Positions 1-8,800 of a stretch of 64,000 nucleotides of DNA are shown one piece after another. The DNA comes from Paracidovorax konjaci (GTDB lineage Bacteria; Pseudomonadota; Gammaproteobacteria; Burkholderiales; Burkholderiaceae_C). The notes under the pieces were generated by a model. It had not been told where the DNA came from. It was given only the letters and a program-made list of their open reading frames with translations, and did no database searches. Where the stretch lies: assembly GCF_900112675.1 (NCBI RefSeq), contig NZ_FOMQ01000005.1, forward strand, positions 124,001 to 188,000. The letters are read 5' to 3'. The stretch's first letter is position 1. Every line of letters begins with the position of its first letter. The position numbers were made by a program, and so were the translations under genes.

Positions 1-298
1 CGTCGCCGTGCCCGGTGACCAGCACCACGGGCAGCGCGGCGTCCCGCTGGCGCAGCAGGCGCAGCAGCTCCAGGCCGTCCACGCCGGGCATCTGGATGTC
101 GGTCACCACGGCGGCGGGCGGGTCCTCGGCATAGGCATCCAGCGCGGCCTGCGCGTGGGGGAAGGGGCGCACCGGGAAGCTGGCCAGTTCGAGGGCCTGG
201 CCGTAGGCACGGCGCACCAGCGCGTCGTCCTCGATCAGGTAGACGGGGCGCGTGCCCGGGCAAGGGCCATCGGCATCGAAGGTCGCGGTGTCGGTCAT
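1..298 (-). CDS. dctD: Response regulator, DctD type (3' part outside window)
   Basis: Only the N-terminal receiver domain (about 99 residues) is inside the window; the gene runs off the left edge. The acidic pair is in YLIEDDALVRR (about residues 20-30) and the phospho-acceptor Asp is in VVTDIQMPG (about D67). Start is the ATG at 298, 31 bases after the stop of the sensor kinase gene upstream on the same strand, so the two are one operon. The pairing with a DctB-like kinase makes an NtrC-family DctD regulator with sigma-54 and Fis domains the expected full protein, but those domains cannot be seen here. Regulators of this type activate transport genes for C4-dicarboxylates or other organic acids. 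Confidence 0.85.
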   Translation of the reverse strand, partial: MTDTATFDADGPCPGTRPVYLIEDDALVRRAYGQALELASFPVRPFPHAQAALDAYAEDPPAAVVTDIQMPGVDGLELLRLLRQRDAALPVVLVTGHGD

Positions 299-329
299 GG
301 GCGGGAATCCTCGGGCATGGAACGGGGGG

Positions 330-2195
330 TCAGGTGTCGGGGTGGGCCAGCGGCAGGGCGACGGTGAACTCCGCGCCGCCCTGCGGCAGGTCGGCGGCGG
401 CCAGCGTGCCGCCCATGCCCTCGACGATGATGCGCGAGACGGCCAGCCCCAGGCCGAGCCCCTCGCCCGCCTTGGTGGTGAAGAACGGCTCGAACAGCCG
501 CTCGCGGGCCTCGGGCGCGATGCCGCCGCCGGTGTCGGACACGCGCAGCCGCACCGTGTCGCCCGCCCCCGGGTCGTCCACGGAACAGGCGAAGCGCACC
601 TCGCGCACCGGCCGGTCCTGCACCGCGTCCAGGCCGTTGCGCAGCAGGTTCACCAGCACCTGCTCCAGGCGCGTGGCGTCCGCGCGCACGCACAGGCCGG
701 CGCTGAATTCCTGCACGTCGATGCGCGCCCGCACGGCCGTGCAGCGCGGCGCGAGCAGCATGAGGGCGTGGTCCAGCGCGTCGCGCACGCTGCAGGCCCG
801 CAGCACGGGCGCTTCCTTGCGCACGAAGCTCTTGAGCTGGCGCACGATGCGGCCCATGCGGGCCGCGAGCTGGCCGATCAGGTGCAGGTTCTCGGCCACG
901 TCCTCGCGGCGGCCCTGTCGGTCGAGCGCGATGGCGTTGTCCGAGAGGGTCTGGAGCGCGGCCAGGGGCTGGTTCAGTTCGTGGCTCATGCCGGCCGCCA
1001 TCTGGCCGAGCACGGCGAGCTTGCCGGCCTGCACGGCCGCGTCGCGCGTACCGCGCAGGATGTGTTCGGCATGCTGCAGATCGCGCACCCGGCCCTGCAG
1101 TGCGGTGTTGGCCTCGGTGAGGTCGGCGGTGCGCCGCGCGATCTGCGACTCCAGCATGTCGTGGGCCGCCTGCAGGCGCGCGGCGCTGGCGCGGCGCTCG
1201 GCCTGGCCCTGCTGGTCCAGCCGCTGGTAGAGCGCCAGGCCCAGCAGCAGCGCGGCGCAGAGCCCTCCGGCCAGGCCGGCCACCAGGGCTTCCTGGCGGG
1301 CCGGATTCTGGTCCACCAGCAGCAGCATCTGCCAGCCCAGCGGGCCGACGTCGCGCGCGGCGAGCAGGAAATCGCGTTCCTGCCCCGCGCGCCGCAGCCG
1401 CACCGCCGTGCCGTCGGCGGGCCGGGTGCCGTGGCCATGGTCCAGGGGCAGCAGCGCGTGGCTGCCGTATTGCTGCGCGCCTTCCAGCCGAGCGCGCGCA
1501 CCGGCGCCGAGCGGGGCGAGCGTGCGGTAACGCCAATCCGCCTCGGTGCTGAGGAAGACGACGCCCTCGCGGTCGGCCAGCAGCACGGTGTCGCCGCCCG
1601 CAAAGAGCGCGGCCTCGAACGCGTCGAGCGACATCTTGACCGCCACCACGCCCTGCGCGGGCGCCCCGGCGGGCAGCGGCGCCGCGATGAAATAGCCGGG
1701 TTTGCCGGTGGTGGCGCCCACGCCGTAGAACCGGCCGGTCTGCCCCGCCATGGCGGATTCGAAGTACGGGCGGAACCGGTAGTTCTGGCCCACGAAGCTG
1801 CTGACCTGCTCCCAGTTGCTGGCGGCGATGGTGAGGCCCCGGGTGTCCATCAGGTAGGCGGCTTCCACGTCGGCCAGGGCCGCGGCCTGCCCCAGGAAGG
1901 CGTTGGCGGCCCGCAGGTTGGCGGCATTCGGCCGGCGCAGCGCGGTGCCCACCCCGCCGTCGAGCGCCAGCAGCGCGGGCAGCGCTTCGTTGCGGTGCAG
2001 GAGCGATTCGAGGCTCTGGGCGGCGAAGGCCAGCCGCTGGGTGGCGGCGCGCTGCTGGCCGGCGAGCTGGGCCTCCAGCGACCAGCGGTAGGCCAGCGCC
2101 CCTGCGCACACGCAGGCGAGCACCGCCAGGCCGGGGATCAGAAGGGAGCGATCGGGTTTCACGCGGAACGGGGAGGAGGCAGCAGGGGGGCGCAT
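330..2195 (-). CDS. dctB: Membrane sensor histidine kinase, DctB type
   Basis: A 621-residue sensor kinase. A transmembrane segment (LLIPGLAVLACVCAGALAY) lies near the N-terminus, followed by a roughly 270-residue periplasmic sensor region of the double-Cache sort, a second membrane segment (VAGLAGGLCAALLLGLALYQ) and a cytoplasmic helical linker. The phospho-acceptor is in MSHELNQPLAAL (H405), the N box is LVNLLRNGLDAVQ, and the G boxes are SDTGGGIAP and GEGLGLGLAVS. The conserved LKSFVRK and FEPFFTTK segments are typical of DctB. I chose the ATG at 2195; a GTG at 2162 just before the first membrane segment is possible, and neither has a clear Shine-Dalgarno. Divergently placed from a Bug receptor gene, which may be a target of the system (inference). 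Confidence 0.85.
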   Translation of the reverse strand: MRPPAASSPFRVKPDRSLLIPGLAVLACVCAGALAYRWSLEAQLAGQQRAATQRLAFAAQSLESLLHRNEALPALLALDGGVGTALRRPNAANLRAANAFLGQAAALADVEAAYLMDTRGLTIAASNWEQVSSFVGQNYRFRPYFESAMAGQTGRFYGVGATTGKPGYFIAAPLPAGAPAQGVVAVKMSLDAFEAALFAGGDTVLLADREGVVFLSTEADWRYRTLAPLGAGARARLEGAQQYGSHALLPLDHGHGTRPADGTAVRLRRAGQERDFLLAARDVGPLGWQMLLLVDQNPARQEALVAGLAGGLCAALLLGLALYQRLDQQGQAERRASAARLQAAHDMLESQIARRTADLTEANTALQGRVRDLQHAEHILRGTRDAAVQAGKLAVLGQMAAGMSHELNQPLAALQTLSDNAIALDRQGRREDVAENLHLIGQLAARMGRIVRQLKSFVRKEAPVLRACSVRDALDHALMLLAPRCTAVRARIDVQEFSAGLCVRADATRLEQVLVNLLRNGLDAVQDRPVREVRFACSVDDPGAGDTVRLRVSDTGGGIAPEARERLFEPFFTTKAGEGLGLGLAVSRIIVEGMGGTLAAADLPQGGAEFTVALPLAHPDT

Positions 2196-2552
2196 CCGGC
2201 CGGCGGAGCAGACCGGGCCGGGCCACCGGATGGCGGACGAGGGCGCATTGTGGCGGGAGGTGCGCAGCGCCGGGCGGAGGCTATCACCGTTGACAGGCCC
2301 GCCTGTCCGGAAATCCGCACGGGCGGGCGGGCCGCGTGCGGAAAACCGCCGCACATGGCCGGCCGCGGCATCCGCCCCGCGCACGCCGCGCGCCCGCCGG
2401 CCCCAATGGCGGCGCGCCCCGGGGGCTCATCCGGCGCGGGGGCGCGCGGCGTGGCACGCAAGCTGCAAAGCATCCGGGCCGCCGCGGCACGCCTTCGGGC
2501 CCCGGCCCGCGGCGCCAGCGCATTGATGCACACCCCCCAGGAGACATTCGAC
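2196..2552. other. Intergenic region between divergent dctB and Bug gene
   Basis: No gene is supported in this 357-base stretch; ORFs here are short shadows. It must hold the promoters of dctB (leftward) and the Bug receptor (rightward). A perfect inverted repeat, GACAGGC-CC-GCCTGTC, lies at 2292-2307 and overlaps a TTGACA hexamer at 2290-2295 that could be a -35 element. A good -10 for it is not obvious. The repeat is the best operator candidate here. Confidence 0.4.
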
Positions 2553-3539
2553 ATGAAGACGACCCCCGCCACCCCACTCTGCAGCGCCGTGCTGGCCGCC
2601 GCCGGCCTGCTGGCCGGCGCAGCCCCCGCGCTCGCCCAGGACTACCCCACCAAGCCCGTGCGCCTGATCGTTCCCTTCGCGCCGGGCGGCACGACCGACA
2701 TCGTGGCGCGCGTGGTCTCGCAATCGCTCTCCACCACGCTGGGCCAGTCGGTGGTGGTGGACAACAAGGCCGGCGCGGGCGGCGTCGTCGGCGCGACCGA
2801 GATCGCGCGCTCGGCACCGGACGGCTACACGCTCGGCGTGGCGACGGTGTCGTCCGTGGCGTCCGCGCCGGCCATCAACCCGGCCGTGAAGTACGACCCG
2901 CTGACCGATTTCACGTCGATCGTGAACATGGCGGCCACGCCCAACGTGCTGGCGGTGCACCCGAGCTTCGCGGCCAAGGATTTCAAGTCGTTCATGGCCG
3001 AGGTCAAGGCCAAGCCCGGCAAATACGCGTTCGCCACGTCCGGCACGGGCGGCATCGGCCACCTGCAGATGGAGCTGTTCAAGTCGCTGTCGGGCCTGGA
3101 GCTGGAGCACATCGGCTACAAGGGCGCGGGCCCGGCGCTCAACGACGCCGTGTCCGGCCAGGTGCCGATGATCTTCGACAACCTGCCCTCCGCCCTGCCC
3201 TTCATCAAGGAAAAGCGCCTGATCGCCATCGCCGTGGCGGCGCCGCAGCGCCTGCCGTCGATGCCCGACGTGCCCACGTTCAAGGAAGTCGGCTTCGAGC
3301 CCGTCAACCGCATGGCGTTCTACGGCATCCACGGCCCCAAGAACCTGCCGCGCAACGTGGTGGACAAGATCTCGCAGGCCGTGAAGAAGACGCTCGAAGA
3401 CCCGGCCGTGCGCCAGCGCATCGAGGACACGGGCTCGCTGGTCGTGGGCAACACGCCGGCGGAATTCACGGCGCAGACCAAGGCCGAGTACGAGCTGTAC
3501 AAGGGCGTGGTCGCCAAGCAGAAGCTGAAGCTGGACTGA
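2553..3539 (+). CDS. Bug-family (TctC-like) periplasmic binding protein
   Basis: A 328-residue extracytoplasmic solute receptor. It has a signal peptide (LCSAVLAAAGLLAGAAPALA, cleavage before QDYPTK), then the family hallmark YPTKPVRLIVPFAPGGTTDIVAR and the substrate-pocket loop DNKAGAGGVVG (about residues 75-85). APDGYTLGVA, GIGHLQMELFK and HIGYKGAGPALND are further Bug signatures. A good Shine-Dalgarno, CAGGAGA at 2539-2545, precedes the ATG at 2553. Bug receptors bind organic acids such as carboxylates and aromatic acids, and most lack their own membrane partners nearby, as here. The adjacent DctBD-type system is a plausible regulator. The ligand cannot be predicted. Confidence 0.93.
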   Translation: MKTTPATPLCSAVLAAAGLLAGAAPALAQDYPTKPVRLIVPFAPGGTTDIVARVVSQSLSTTLGQSVVVDNKAGAGGVVGATEIARSAPDGYTLGVATVSSVASAPAINPAVKYDPLTDFTSIVNMAATPNVLAVHPSFAAKDFKSFMAEVKAKPGKYAFATSGTGGIGHLQMELFKSLSGLELEHIGYKGAGPALNDAVSGQVPMIFDNLPSALPFIKEKRLIAIAVAAPQRLPSMPDVPTFKEVGFEPVNRMAFYGIHGPKNLPRNVVDKISQAVKKTLEDPAVRQRIEDTGSLVVGNTPAEFTAQTKAEYELYKGVVAKQKLKLD

Positions 3540-3646
3540 TCTCGGATGCGGGTCCGCAGGGATGGAGGGCTTTCGGGCCCGCCGGTAACATCGGCTTACG
3601 AGTCCTCGCCCTGCTTTCCACCCCCCACCGCACCAGGCAATCGAAC

Positions 3647-4762
3647 ATGACCGCATCCAGATTCCTCACCCTCCTCCTCGCGGCGGGGCTGGCAGCCACC
3701 AGCGCATCGGCCCAGTTGCTCATCGGCCAGACGGCGGGCTTTTCCGGGCCGGTGGCCGCGGGCGTCCAGGAGGTGACCAAGGGCGCGAAGCTCTACCTCG
3801 ACGAGGTGAACGAGAACGGCGGCGTGGGCGGCCAGAAGGTCGAGCTGGTGTCGGTGGACGACCGCTTCGATCCGAAGGTCTCGGCCGAGAACGCCCGCAA
3901 GCTCATCGAGGAGACGGGCGTGCTCGCGATGTTCCTGACGCGCGGCACGCCGCACACCGAGGCGGTGCTGCCGCTGCTCGACAAGCACGGCGTGCCGCTC
4001 GTCGGCCCGTCCACCGGCGCCATGGTGCTCCACCAGCCCGTGCGCAGGCACGTGTTCAACGTGCGGGCTTCCTACCAGCGCGAGGCCGAGCGGGCCATGG
4101 GGCACCTGGCGGGCATCGGCATGAACCGCATCGCCCTGCTCACCGTGGACGACAGCTTCGGCAACGACGCGCTGCAGGGCGCGCTGCGCGGCCTCAAGGC
4201 CGCCAGGCTGGAGCCGGCCGTGCAGGCCACCTTCGCCCGGGACAAGCCGGATTTCAGCCACATCGCCCCGGCGGTCGCCAAGGAAAACGCCCAGGGCGTG
4301 CTGATTGTGGGCACCGCGCTCGCCGTGGCCGACGGCATCGCGGCGATCCGCGCGGCGGGCTCGAAGGCGCAGCTGGTGACGCTGTCGAACAACGCGACCG
4401 CGGGCTTCATTGCCGGGCTGGGCGCCAACGCCGCGGGGACCATCGTGACGCAGGTCTTCCCGAACGAGCGCTCCGTGGCGGTGCCGATGGTGAAGGAAGC
4501 GCAGGCCCTGGCCAAGAAGCGCGACGTGGCCGGCGGGCTCAGCGGCGCCATGCTGGAAGGCTATGCCTCGGCGAAGGTGCTGGTGGAGGGCTTGCGCCGC
4601 GCCGGCCCCAAGCCCACGCGCGCCACGCTGCAGGCATCGCTGGAAGGCCTGCGCAAATTCGACCTGGGCGGCCTGGAAGTGGGGTACACCCCCACGGACC
4701 ACAGCGGCCTGGACTTCACCGACCTGTCGATCGTCGGCGCGGACGGCCGCTTCCGCCGATAG
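3647..4762 (+). CDS. LivK-like (type 1 periplasmic) ABC binding protein
   Basis: A 371-residue protein of the branched-chain amino acid/amide/urea binding family. A signal peptide (FLTLLLAAGLAATSASA) is followed by LLIGQTAGFSGPVAAGVQ and LYLDEVNENGGVGGQK, the standard opening of the fold. ARKLIEETGVLAMFLTRGTP and GPSTGAM form the ligand cleft. No permease or ATPase adjoins, so this is an orphan receptor; it may feed a distant transporter or act in sensing with the chemoreceptor encoded just downstream. The start is the ATG at 3647, chosen because the signal peptide begins there; the Shine-Dalgarno (CCAGGC) is weak. Confidence 0.9.
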   Translation: MTASRFLTLLLAAGLAATSASAQLLIGQTAGFSGPVAAGVQEVTKGAKLYLDEVNENGGVGGQKVELVSVDDRFDPKVSAENARKLIEETGVLAMFLTRGTPHTEAVLPLLDKHGVPLVGPSTGAMVLHQPVRRHVFNVRASYQREAERAMGHLAGIGMNRIALLTVDDSFGNDALQGALRGLKAARLEPAVQATFARDKPDFSHIAPAVAKENAQGVLIVGTALAVADGIAAIRAAGSKAQLVTLSNNATAGFIAGLGANAAGTIVTQVFPNERSVAVPMVKEAQALAKKRDVAGGLSGAMLEGYASAKVLVEGLRRAGPKPTRATLQASLEGLRKFDLGGLEVGYTPTDHSGLDFTDLSIVGADGRFRR

Positions 4763-4782
4763 GCACCCGCCGCCGCGCGGGC

Positions 4783-4819
4783 CACGCGGCCGCTGGCGCG
4801 GCCGTGCCTGCGCTTTTTT
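4783..4819 (+). terminator. Possible terminator after the LivK-like gene
   Basis: A GC-rich hairpin (arms GGCCGC and GCGGCC around TGGC, about 4788-4803) is followed, after some ten bases, by TTTTTT at 4813-4818. The gap between stem and T-run makes it an imperfect intrinsic terminator. Confidence 0.4.
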
Positions 4820-5035
4820 CTTCGATCCCCCCGCATGCCGGGCCGGTGCCGCGGGCGCCGCCCTCAAGCTGCCACGCGCGGTGCCGATAAGCCTCCACGG
4901 CGTGCCGGCGCCGCGCCCTGCGGCCCTTCGTGCACGGCCGAGCCGCAGACGCAGCGCCGGCGCCGAAAGCCCGTTGCGGCGCGGTGCGGCGCGCGGCGGC
5001 GGCAGTTCCCCTTTCGATCTCCGAGACACACAACC

Positions 5036-6826
5036 ATGCGAAATTTCTCTATCGGCGCGCGCCTCGGCGGCGGCTTTGCCCTGGTCCTGGTCCTCATGGC
5101 CCTGATGACCGCCTTCGGCCTCTGGCGACTGCAGACCGTCGCGCAGGCCACGCACGAGATGACCCAGCAGCCGCTGGCCAACGAACGCATGATCAGCGAC
5201 TGGTACCGCTACGTGGACAGCGCCGCGCGCCGCACCACCGCCATCGTGAAGAGCACCGACCCGTCGCTGGCGGCCTTCTTCGCCGAAGACTCGGCCATGA
5301 CCACGCGCGAATCCGCCAAGCTGGTCGAGAAGATCGAGCCGCTGCTCGACAGCCCCGCCGAGAAGGCCGTCTGGGCCGACATCTCCAAGGCGCGCGCCGC
5401 CTACCTGGCCTCGCGCGACCAGGCCGTGAAGGCCAAGGCCGCCGGCCAGGCCGATGAGGCCGAGCGCATCCTGAACCAGGTCTACCTGCCGGCCACGAAG
5501 GACTACGTCGCGCTCATCCAGAAGCTGCTGGACCTGCAGCGCTCCGACATCGACGCCACGGCCGGCAACATCCAGGGCATCTATGCGCAAAGCCGCCTGC
5601 TGCTGGTGGTGTTCGGCCTGCTCGCGCTCGCGCTGGGCGCGGCCTGCGCGCTGTGGCTCACGCGCGGCATCGTGCGGCCGCTTTCCGAGGCCGTGCGCGT
5701 GGCGCGCGCGGTGGCGGCCAGCGACCTGACGAGCCACGTCACCGTCGAGACCTCCGACGAGACGGGCCAGCTCCTGCAGGCGCTCAAGGACATGAACGAG
5801 AGCCTCGCGCAGGTGGTGGGGCGCGTGCGCTCGGGCACCGACAGCATCGCCACCGCCTCCAACGAGATCGACGCGGGCAACCAGGATCTGTCGTCGCGCA
5901 CCGAAGAGCAGGCCAGCTCGCTGCAGCAGACCGCGGCCTCCATGGAAGAGCTGACCAGCACCGTGCGCCAGAACGCCGACAACGCGCGCCAGGCCAACCA
6001 GCTCGCGTCGTCCGCGTCGGAGACCGCCACCAAGGGCGGGCAGGTGGTGGCCGGCGTGGTGGACACGATGGGCGCCATCCACGAAAGCAGCCGCAAGATC
6101 AGCGACATCATCGGCGTGATCGACGGCATCGCCTTCCAGACCAACATCCTGGCGCTGAACGCGGCCGTGGAAGCGGCCCGCGCGGGCGAGCAGGGCCGCG
6201 GTTTCGCCGTGGTGGCCAGCGAAGTGCGCGCCCTGGCGGGCCGCAGCGCGGCCGCCGCCAAGGACATCAAGGGCCTCATCGGCGACTCGGTGTCCAAGGT
6301 GTCGGAAGGCTCGCAGCAGGTGGCCGAGGCCGGCCGCACGATGGACGAGATCGTGCAGAGCGTGCAGCGCGTGAGCGACCTCGTGGCCGAGATCAGCGCC
6401 GCGAGCGAAGAGCAGAGCCGCGGCATCGACCAGGTGCACCAGGCCGTCTCGCAGATGGACCAGGTGACCCAGCAGAACGCCGCGCTGGTCGAGGAAGCCA
6501 CCGCCGCCACGGGCTCGCTGAAGGCGCAGGCCTCGCAGCTCGCGCAGGCGGTGAGCGTGTTCCGCATCCCGGCGGGTGTGCAGGCCGCCGGTGCGGTGGC
6601 CGCCCGCCCGGCACCCGCCCCCGCATTCCGCGCGCCGGCCGTGCAGGCGGCACGCCCGGCCGTTGCCGCCGCGGCACCGCGCGCCGCTGCCGCGCCCCTG
6701 CCCGCCCGGGCCCCGGCCGCGCCGGCCCTGCCGCGCACACCGGCAGCGCCATCGGCCGGCGCATCCCGACCTGCCGCGGCACCCCCCGCCGCACGCGGCG
6801 GCGACGACGACTGGGAAACGTTCTGA
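5036..6826 (+). CDS. Methyl-accepting chemotaxis protein with WETF tail
   Basis: A 596-residue transmembrane chemoreceptor. The first membrane helix is at about residues 11-32, a periplasmic four-helix-bundle type sensor at about 33-185, the second helix (LLLVVFGLLALALGAACALW) at about 187-208, HAMP at about 209-262, then the signalling domain. The tip is IAFQTNILALNAAVEAARAG with the usual GRGFAVVASEVR after it, no gaps, as in Tar/Tsr class receptors. A long Ala/Pro-rich linker (about residues 515-585) leads to DDDWETF, matching the NWETF-type pentapeptide that tethers CheR and CheB. The ligand is unknown. The ATG at 5036 opens directly into the first membrane helix. Confidence 0.95.
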   Translation: MRNFSIGARLGGGFALVLVLMALMTAFGLWRLQTVAQATHEMTQQPLANERMISDWYRYVDSAARRTTAIVKSTDPSLAAFFAEDSAMTTRESAKLVEKIEPLLDSPAEKAVWADISKARAAYLASRDQAVKAKAAGQADEAERILNQVYLPATKDYVALIQKLLDLQRSDIDATAGNIQGIYAQSRLLLVVFGLLALALGAACALWLTRGIVRPLSEAVRVARAVAASDLTSHVTVETSDETGQLLQALKDMNESLAQVVGRVRSGTDSIATASNEIDAGNQDLSSRTEEQASSLQQTAASMEELTSTVRQNADNARQANQLASSASETATKGGQVVAGVVDTMGAIHESSRKISDIIGVIDGIAFQTNILALNAAVEAARAGEQGRGFAVVASEVRALAGRSAAAAKDIKGLIGDSVSKVSEGSQQVAEAGRTMDEIVQSVQRVSDLVAEISAASEEQSRGIDQVHQAVSQMDQVTQQNAALVEEATAATGSLKAQASQLAQAVSVFRIPAGVQAAGAVAARPAPAPAFRAPAVQAARPAVAAAAPRAAAAPLPARAPAAPALPRTPAAPSAGASRPAAAPPAARGGDDDWETF

Positions 6827-6850
6827 TCCGGCGGTCGGTCCGTCGCCGTC

Positions 6851-6902
6851 ATTGCTATTCAATTGATAGCAAACTATTGAATAAAACCGGCGGCATGGAG
6901 CC
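6851..6902 (-). repeat. Intergenic repeat, copy A
   Basis: First of four copies. Read on the minus strand it carries the invariant block CCATGCCGCCG (6888-6898), then ATTCAAT, TTGCTAT, ATTGAAT and (A)TAGCAA in that order. The first and third segments are complementary, as are the second and fourth, so the pairing is interleaved (1-2-1'-2'). Compared with copy B the central C and G of the first and third segments are exchanged while pairing is kept. It sits between the convergent MCP and SDR genes. Confidence 0.85.
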
Positions 6903-6929
6903 CAAAACCCTCGGATCGGTGCGCAGGCC

Positions 6930-7730
6930 TCACAGGAACATGCCGCCCGACGCCTCGATGCGCTGCGCGTTGATCCAGCGGCTGGCCGGCAGCAGCAGCG
7001 CGGCGACCACGCCGCCGATGTCGTCCGGCCGGCCCACGCGCCCGAGCGCCGTCTGGGAGGCGATGAAGGCGTTGAGCTGCGCGTTGTCGCGCACCGCGCC
7101 GCCGCCGAAGTCGGTCTCGATGGCGCCCGGCGCGACCACGTTCACGGCGATGCCGCGCGGCCCCAGCTCCTTGGCGAGGTAGCGGCTCAGCACTTCCACG
7201 GCGCCCTTCATCGCCGCATAGGCCGCGTAGCCCGGCAGCGAGAACCGGGCCAGGCCCGAGGACACGTTCACGATGCGGCCGCCGTCGTTCATGAGCGGCA
7301 GCAGCGCCTGCGTGAGGAAGAACACGCCCTTGAAGTGCACGTTCACGAGTTCGTCGAACTGCGCCTCGGTGGTTTCCGCGAACGGCGCGTGCACGCCCAT
7401 GCCCGCGTTGTTGACGAGGAAGTCGAAGCGCTCGCGCTGCCAGTGCCGGACGAGCACGCCGCGCACCGCCCCGGCGAAGTCCGCGAAGCCGGCGCTCTGG
7501 CCCACGTCCAGCGGCAGGGCCACGGCGCGGCGGCCCAGCGCCTCGATGGCGGCCACCACGGCCTGGGCTTCGTCGGCGCGGCTGCGGTAGGTGAGGACCA
7601 CGTCGATGCCCTGCGCCGCGATCTGCAGCGCCGCATCGCGCCCGAGTCCGCGGCTGCCGCCAGTGACGAGGGCGATGGGTGCGGCGGGGGAAGAGGCAGC
7701 GGGGATGGAGGTGAGGGGTGCAGCGGTCAT
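6930..7730 (-). CDS. Short-chain dehydrogenase/reductase
   Basis: A 266-residue classical SDR. The nucleotide-binding motif is TGGSRGLG (residues 24-31), NNAG follows in FLVNNAGMGVHAPF, and the active site is the Ser pair in IVNVSSGLARF with Tyr and Lys in YAAYAAMKGA. VAPGAIETDF and the C-terminal ASGGMFL are standard. The sequence resembles 3-oxoacyl reductase-like SDRs that accompany LysR regulators; the cofactor is probably NADP(H), judging from the basic TYRSRAD segment after beta-2 (inference). It is divergently transcribed from the LysR gene at 7835 across a 104-base gap containing a symmetric operator-like element, so it is the likely target of that regulator. Substrate unknown. Confidence 0.92.
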   Translation of the reverse strand: MTAAPLTSIPAASSPAAPIALVTGGSRGLGRDAALQIAAQGIDVVLTYRSRADEAQAVVAAIEALGRRAVALPLDVGQSAGFADFAGAVRGVLVRHWQRERFDFLVNNAGMGVHAPFAETTEAQFDELVNVHFKGVFFLTQALLPLMNDGGRIVNVSSGLARFSLPGYAAYAAMKGAVEVLSRYLAKELGPRGIAVNVVAPGAIETDFGGGAVRDNAQLNAFIASQTALGRVGRPDDIGGVVAALLLPASRWINAQRIEASGGMFL

Positions 7731-7774
7731 GCGGGCCTTTCGAAAAAGCGGAAAAAGAATGGCGCCAGTCTATT

Positions 7775-7811
7775 GATCGATTCACTTGCGATAAATCGGC
7801 AAAAATCGATC
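7775..7811. promoter_or_regulatory. Nested palindrome, likely LysR operator
   Basis: Two inverted repeats share nearly one centre in the SDR/LysR divergent gap: outer arms GATCGATT (7775-7782) and AATCGATC (7804-7811), inner arms TTGC (7786-7789) and GCAA (7799-7802). The inner pair fits the T-N11-A pattern of LysR-type binding sites. Confidence 0.6.
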
Positions 7812-7834
7812 TCTTTGTTCGACCAGAAAGAACA

Positions 7835-8800
7835 ATGGACCCCTTTCAGCGCATGCAGGTGTTCACGCGCGTGGCCGAGCTGGCCAGCTTCACGCAGGCT
7901 GCGCTGGCCCTGGCGCTGCCCAAGGCCAGCGTCTCGACGGCCGTGCAATCCCTGGAGTCGGAACTCGGCACGCGGCTGCTGCACCGCACCACCCGGCGGG
8001 TGCAGCTCACGCAGGACGGGCAGGCCTATTACGAGCGCTGCAAGGACCTGCTGGCGGACGTGGACGAGCTGCAGTCGATGTTCCAGCACGCCGACGGTGC
8101 CAGCCTGCGCGGGCGCGTGCGCATCGACATGTCCACCGGCATGGCGCGCAACGTGGTGGTGCCGCGCCTGCCCGAACTGCTGGCGCGCCACCCCGCGCTG
8201 GAACTGGAGCTGAGCAGCACCGAACGCCGCGTGGACGTGGTGCGCGAGGGCTTCGACTGCGTGCTGCGCACGGGGTCGGTGGTGGACAGCAGCCTCGTCG
8301 CGCGGCCGCTGGGCGATGCGCGGCTCGCCAACTGCGTGAGCCCGGCCTACCTGCGACGGCACGGCGCGCCGCAGTCGCTGGCCGATCTGGCCGGCCACCG
8401 GCTGGTGCACTTCGTCAACACGCTGGGCGCACGCTCCACGGGCTTCGAGGCCGTGGTCGATGGCACCCTGGTGCTCACGCCGATGCAGGGCGCCATCACC
8501 GTGAACAACGCCGAGGCCTACATGGCCAGCTGCCTGGCGGGGCTGGGCATCATCCAGGTGCCGCGCCTGGGCGTGGTGGACCTGCTGGCGCGGGGCGAAC
8601 TGGTGGAGGTGCTGCCCGCGCTGGTCGCGCCACCGATGCCGCTCACGCTGATGTACGCCAACCGCCGCAACCTGCCGCGGCGCGTGCGGACCGTGATGGA
8701 CTGGCTGGCCGAGGTGGTGGCGGAGCATTGCAGGGAGCAGGACCTGCCGGCGGCACCGCTGGCGCCGTCCTCCCCGGGCCCGTCAAGGCTTCCACCATGA
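7835..8800 (+). CDS. LysR-family transcriptional regulator
   Basis: A 321-residue LTTR. The N-terminal winged helix (MDPFQRMQVFTRVAELASFT, recognition helix PKASVSTAVQSLESELGTRL) is followed by the linker helix and a type 2 periplasmic-fold effector domain starting near RGRVRIDMSTGM. It belongs to the subgroup typically found next to SDR or oxidoreductase genes. Start is the ATG at 7835 after AGAAAGAACA. The divergent SDR gene is the expected target, with autoregulation through the shared gap. The Pro/Ser-rich C-terminus overlaps the end of the convergent effector-candidate gene by 18 bases. Confidence 0.92.
   Translation: MDPFQRMQVFTRVAELASFTQAALALALPKASVSTAVQSLESELGTRLLHRTTRRVQLTQDGQAYYERCKDLLADVDELQSMFQHADGASLRGRVRIDMSTGMARNVVVPRLPELLARHPALELELSSTERRVDVVREGFDCVLRTGSVVDSSLVARPLGDARLANCVSPAYLRRHGAPQSLADLAGHRLVHFVNTLGARSTGFEAVVDGTLVLTPMQGAITVNNAEAYMASCLAGLGIIQVPRLGVVDLLARGELVEVLPALVAPPMPLTLMYANRRNLPRRVRTVMDWLAEVVAEHCREQDLPAAPLAPSSPGPSRLPP

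Noticed and set aside
5036-6826. Chemoreceptor partner of the LivK-like binding protein as a firm claim
   Set aside because: Adjacency alone suggests it; no direct evidence of interaction is visible in the sequence.
3596-6862. 1,088-codon minus-strand ORF opposite the LivK-like and MCP genes
   Set aside because: Shadow of two strongly supported genes; the translation is His/Arg/Gly-rich with no conserved features.
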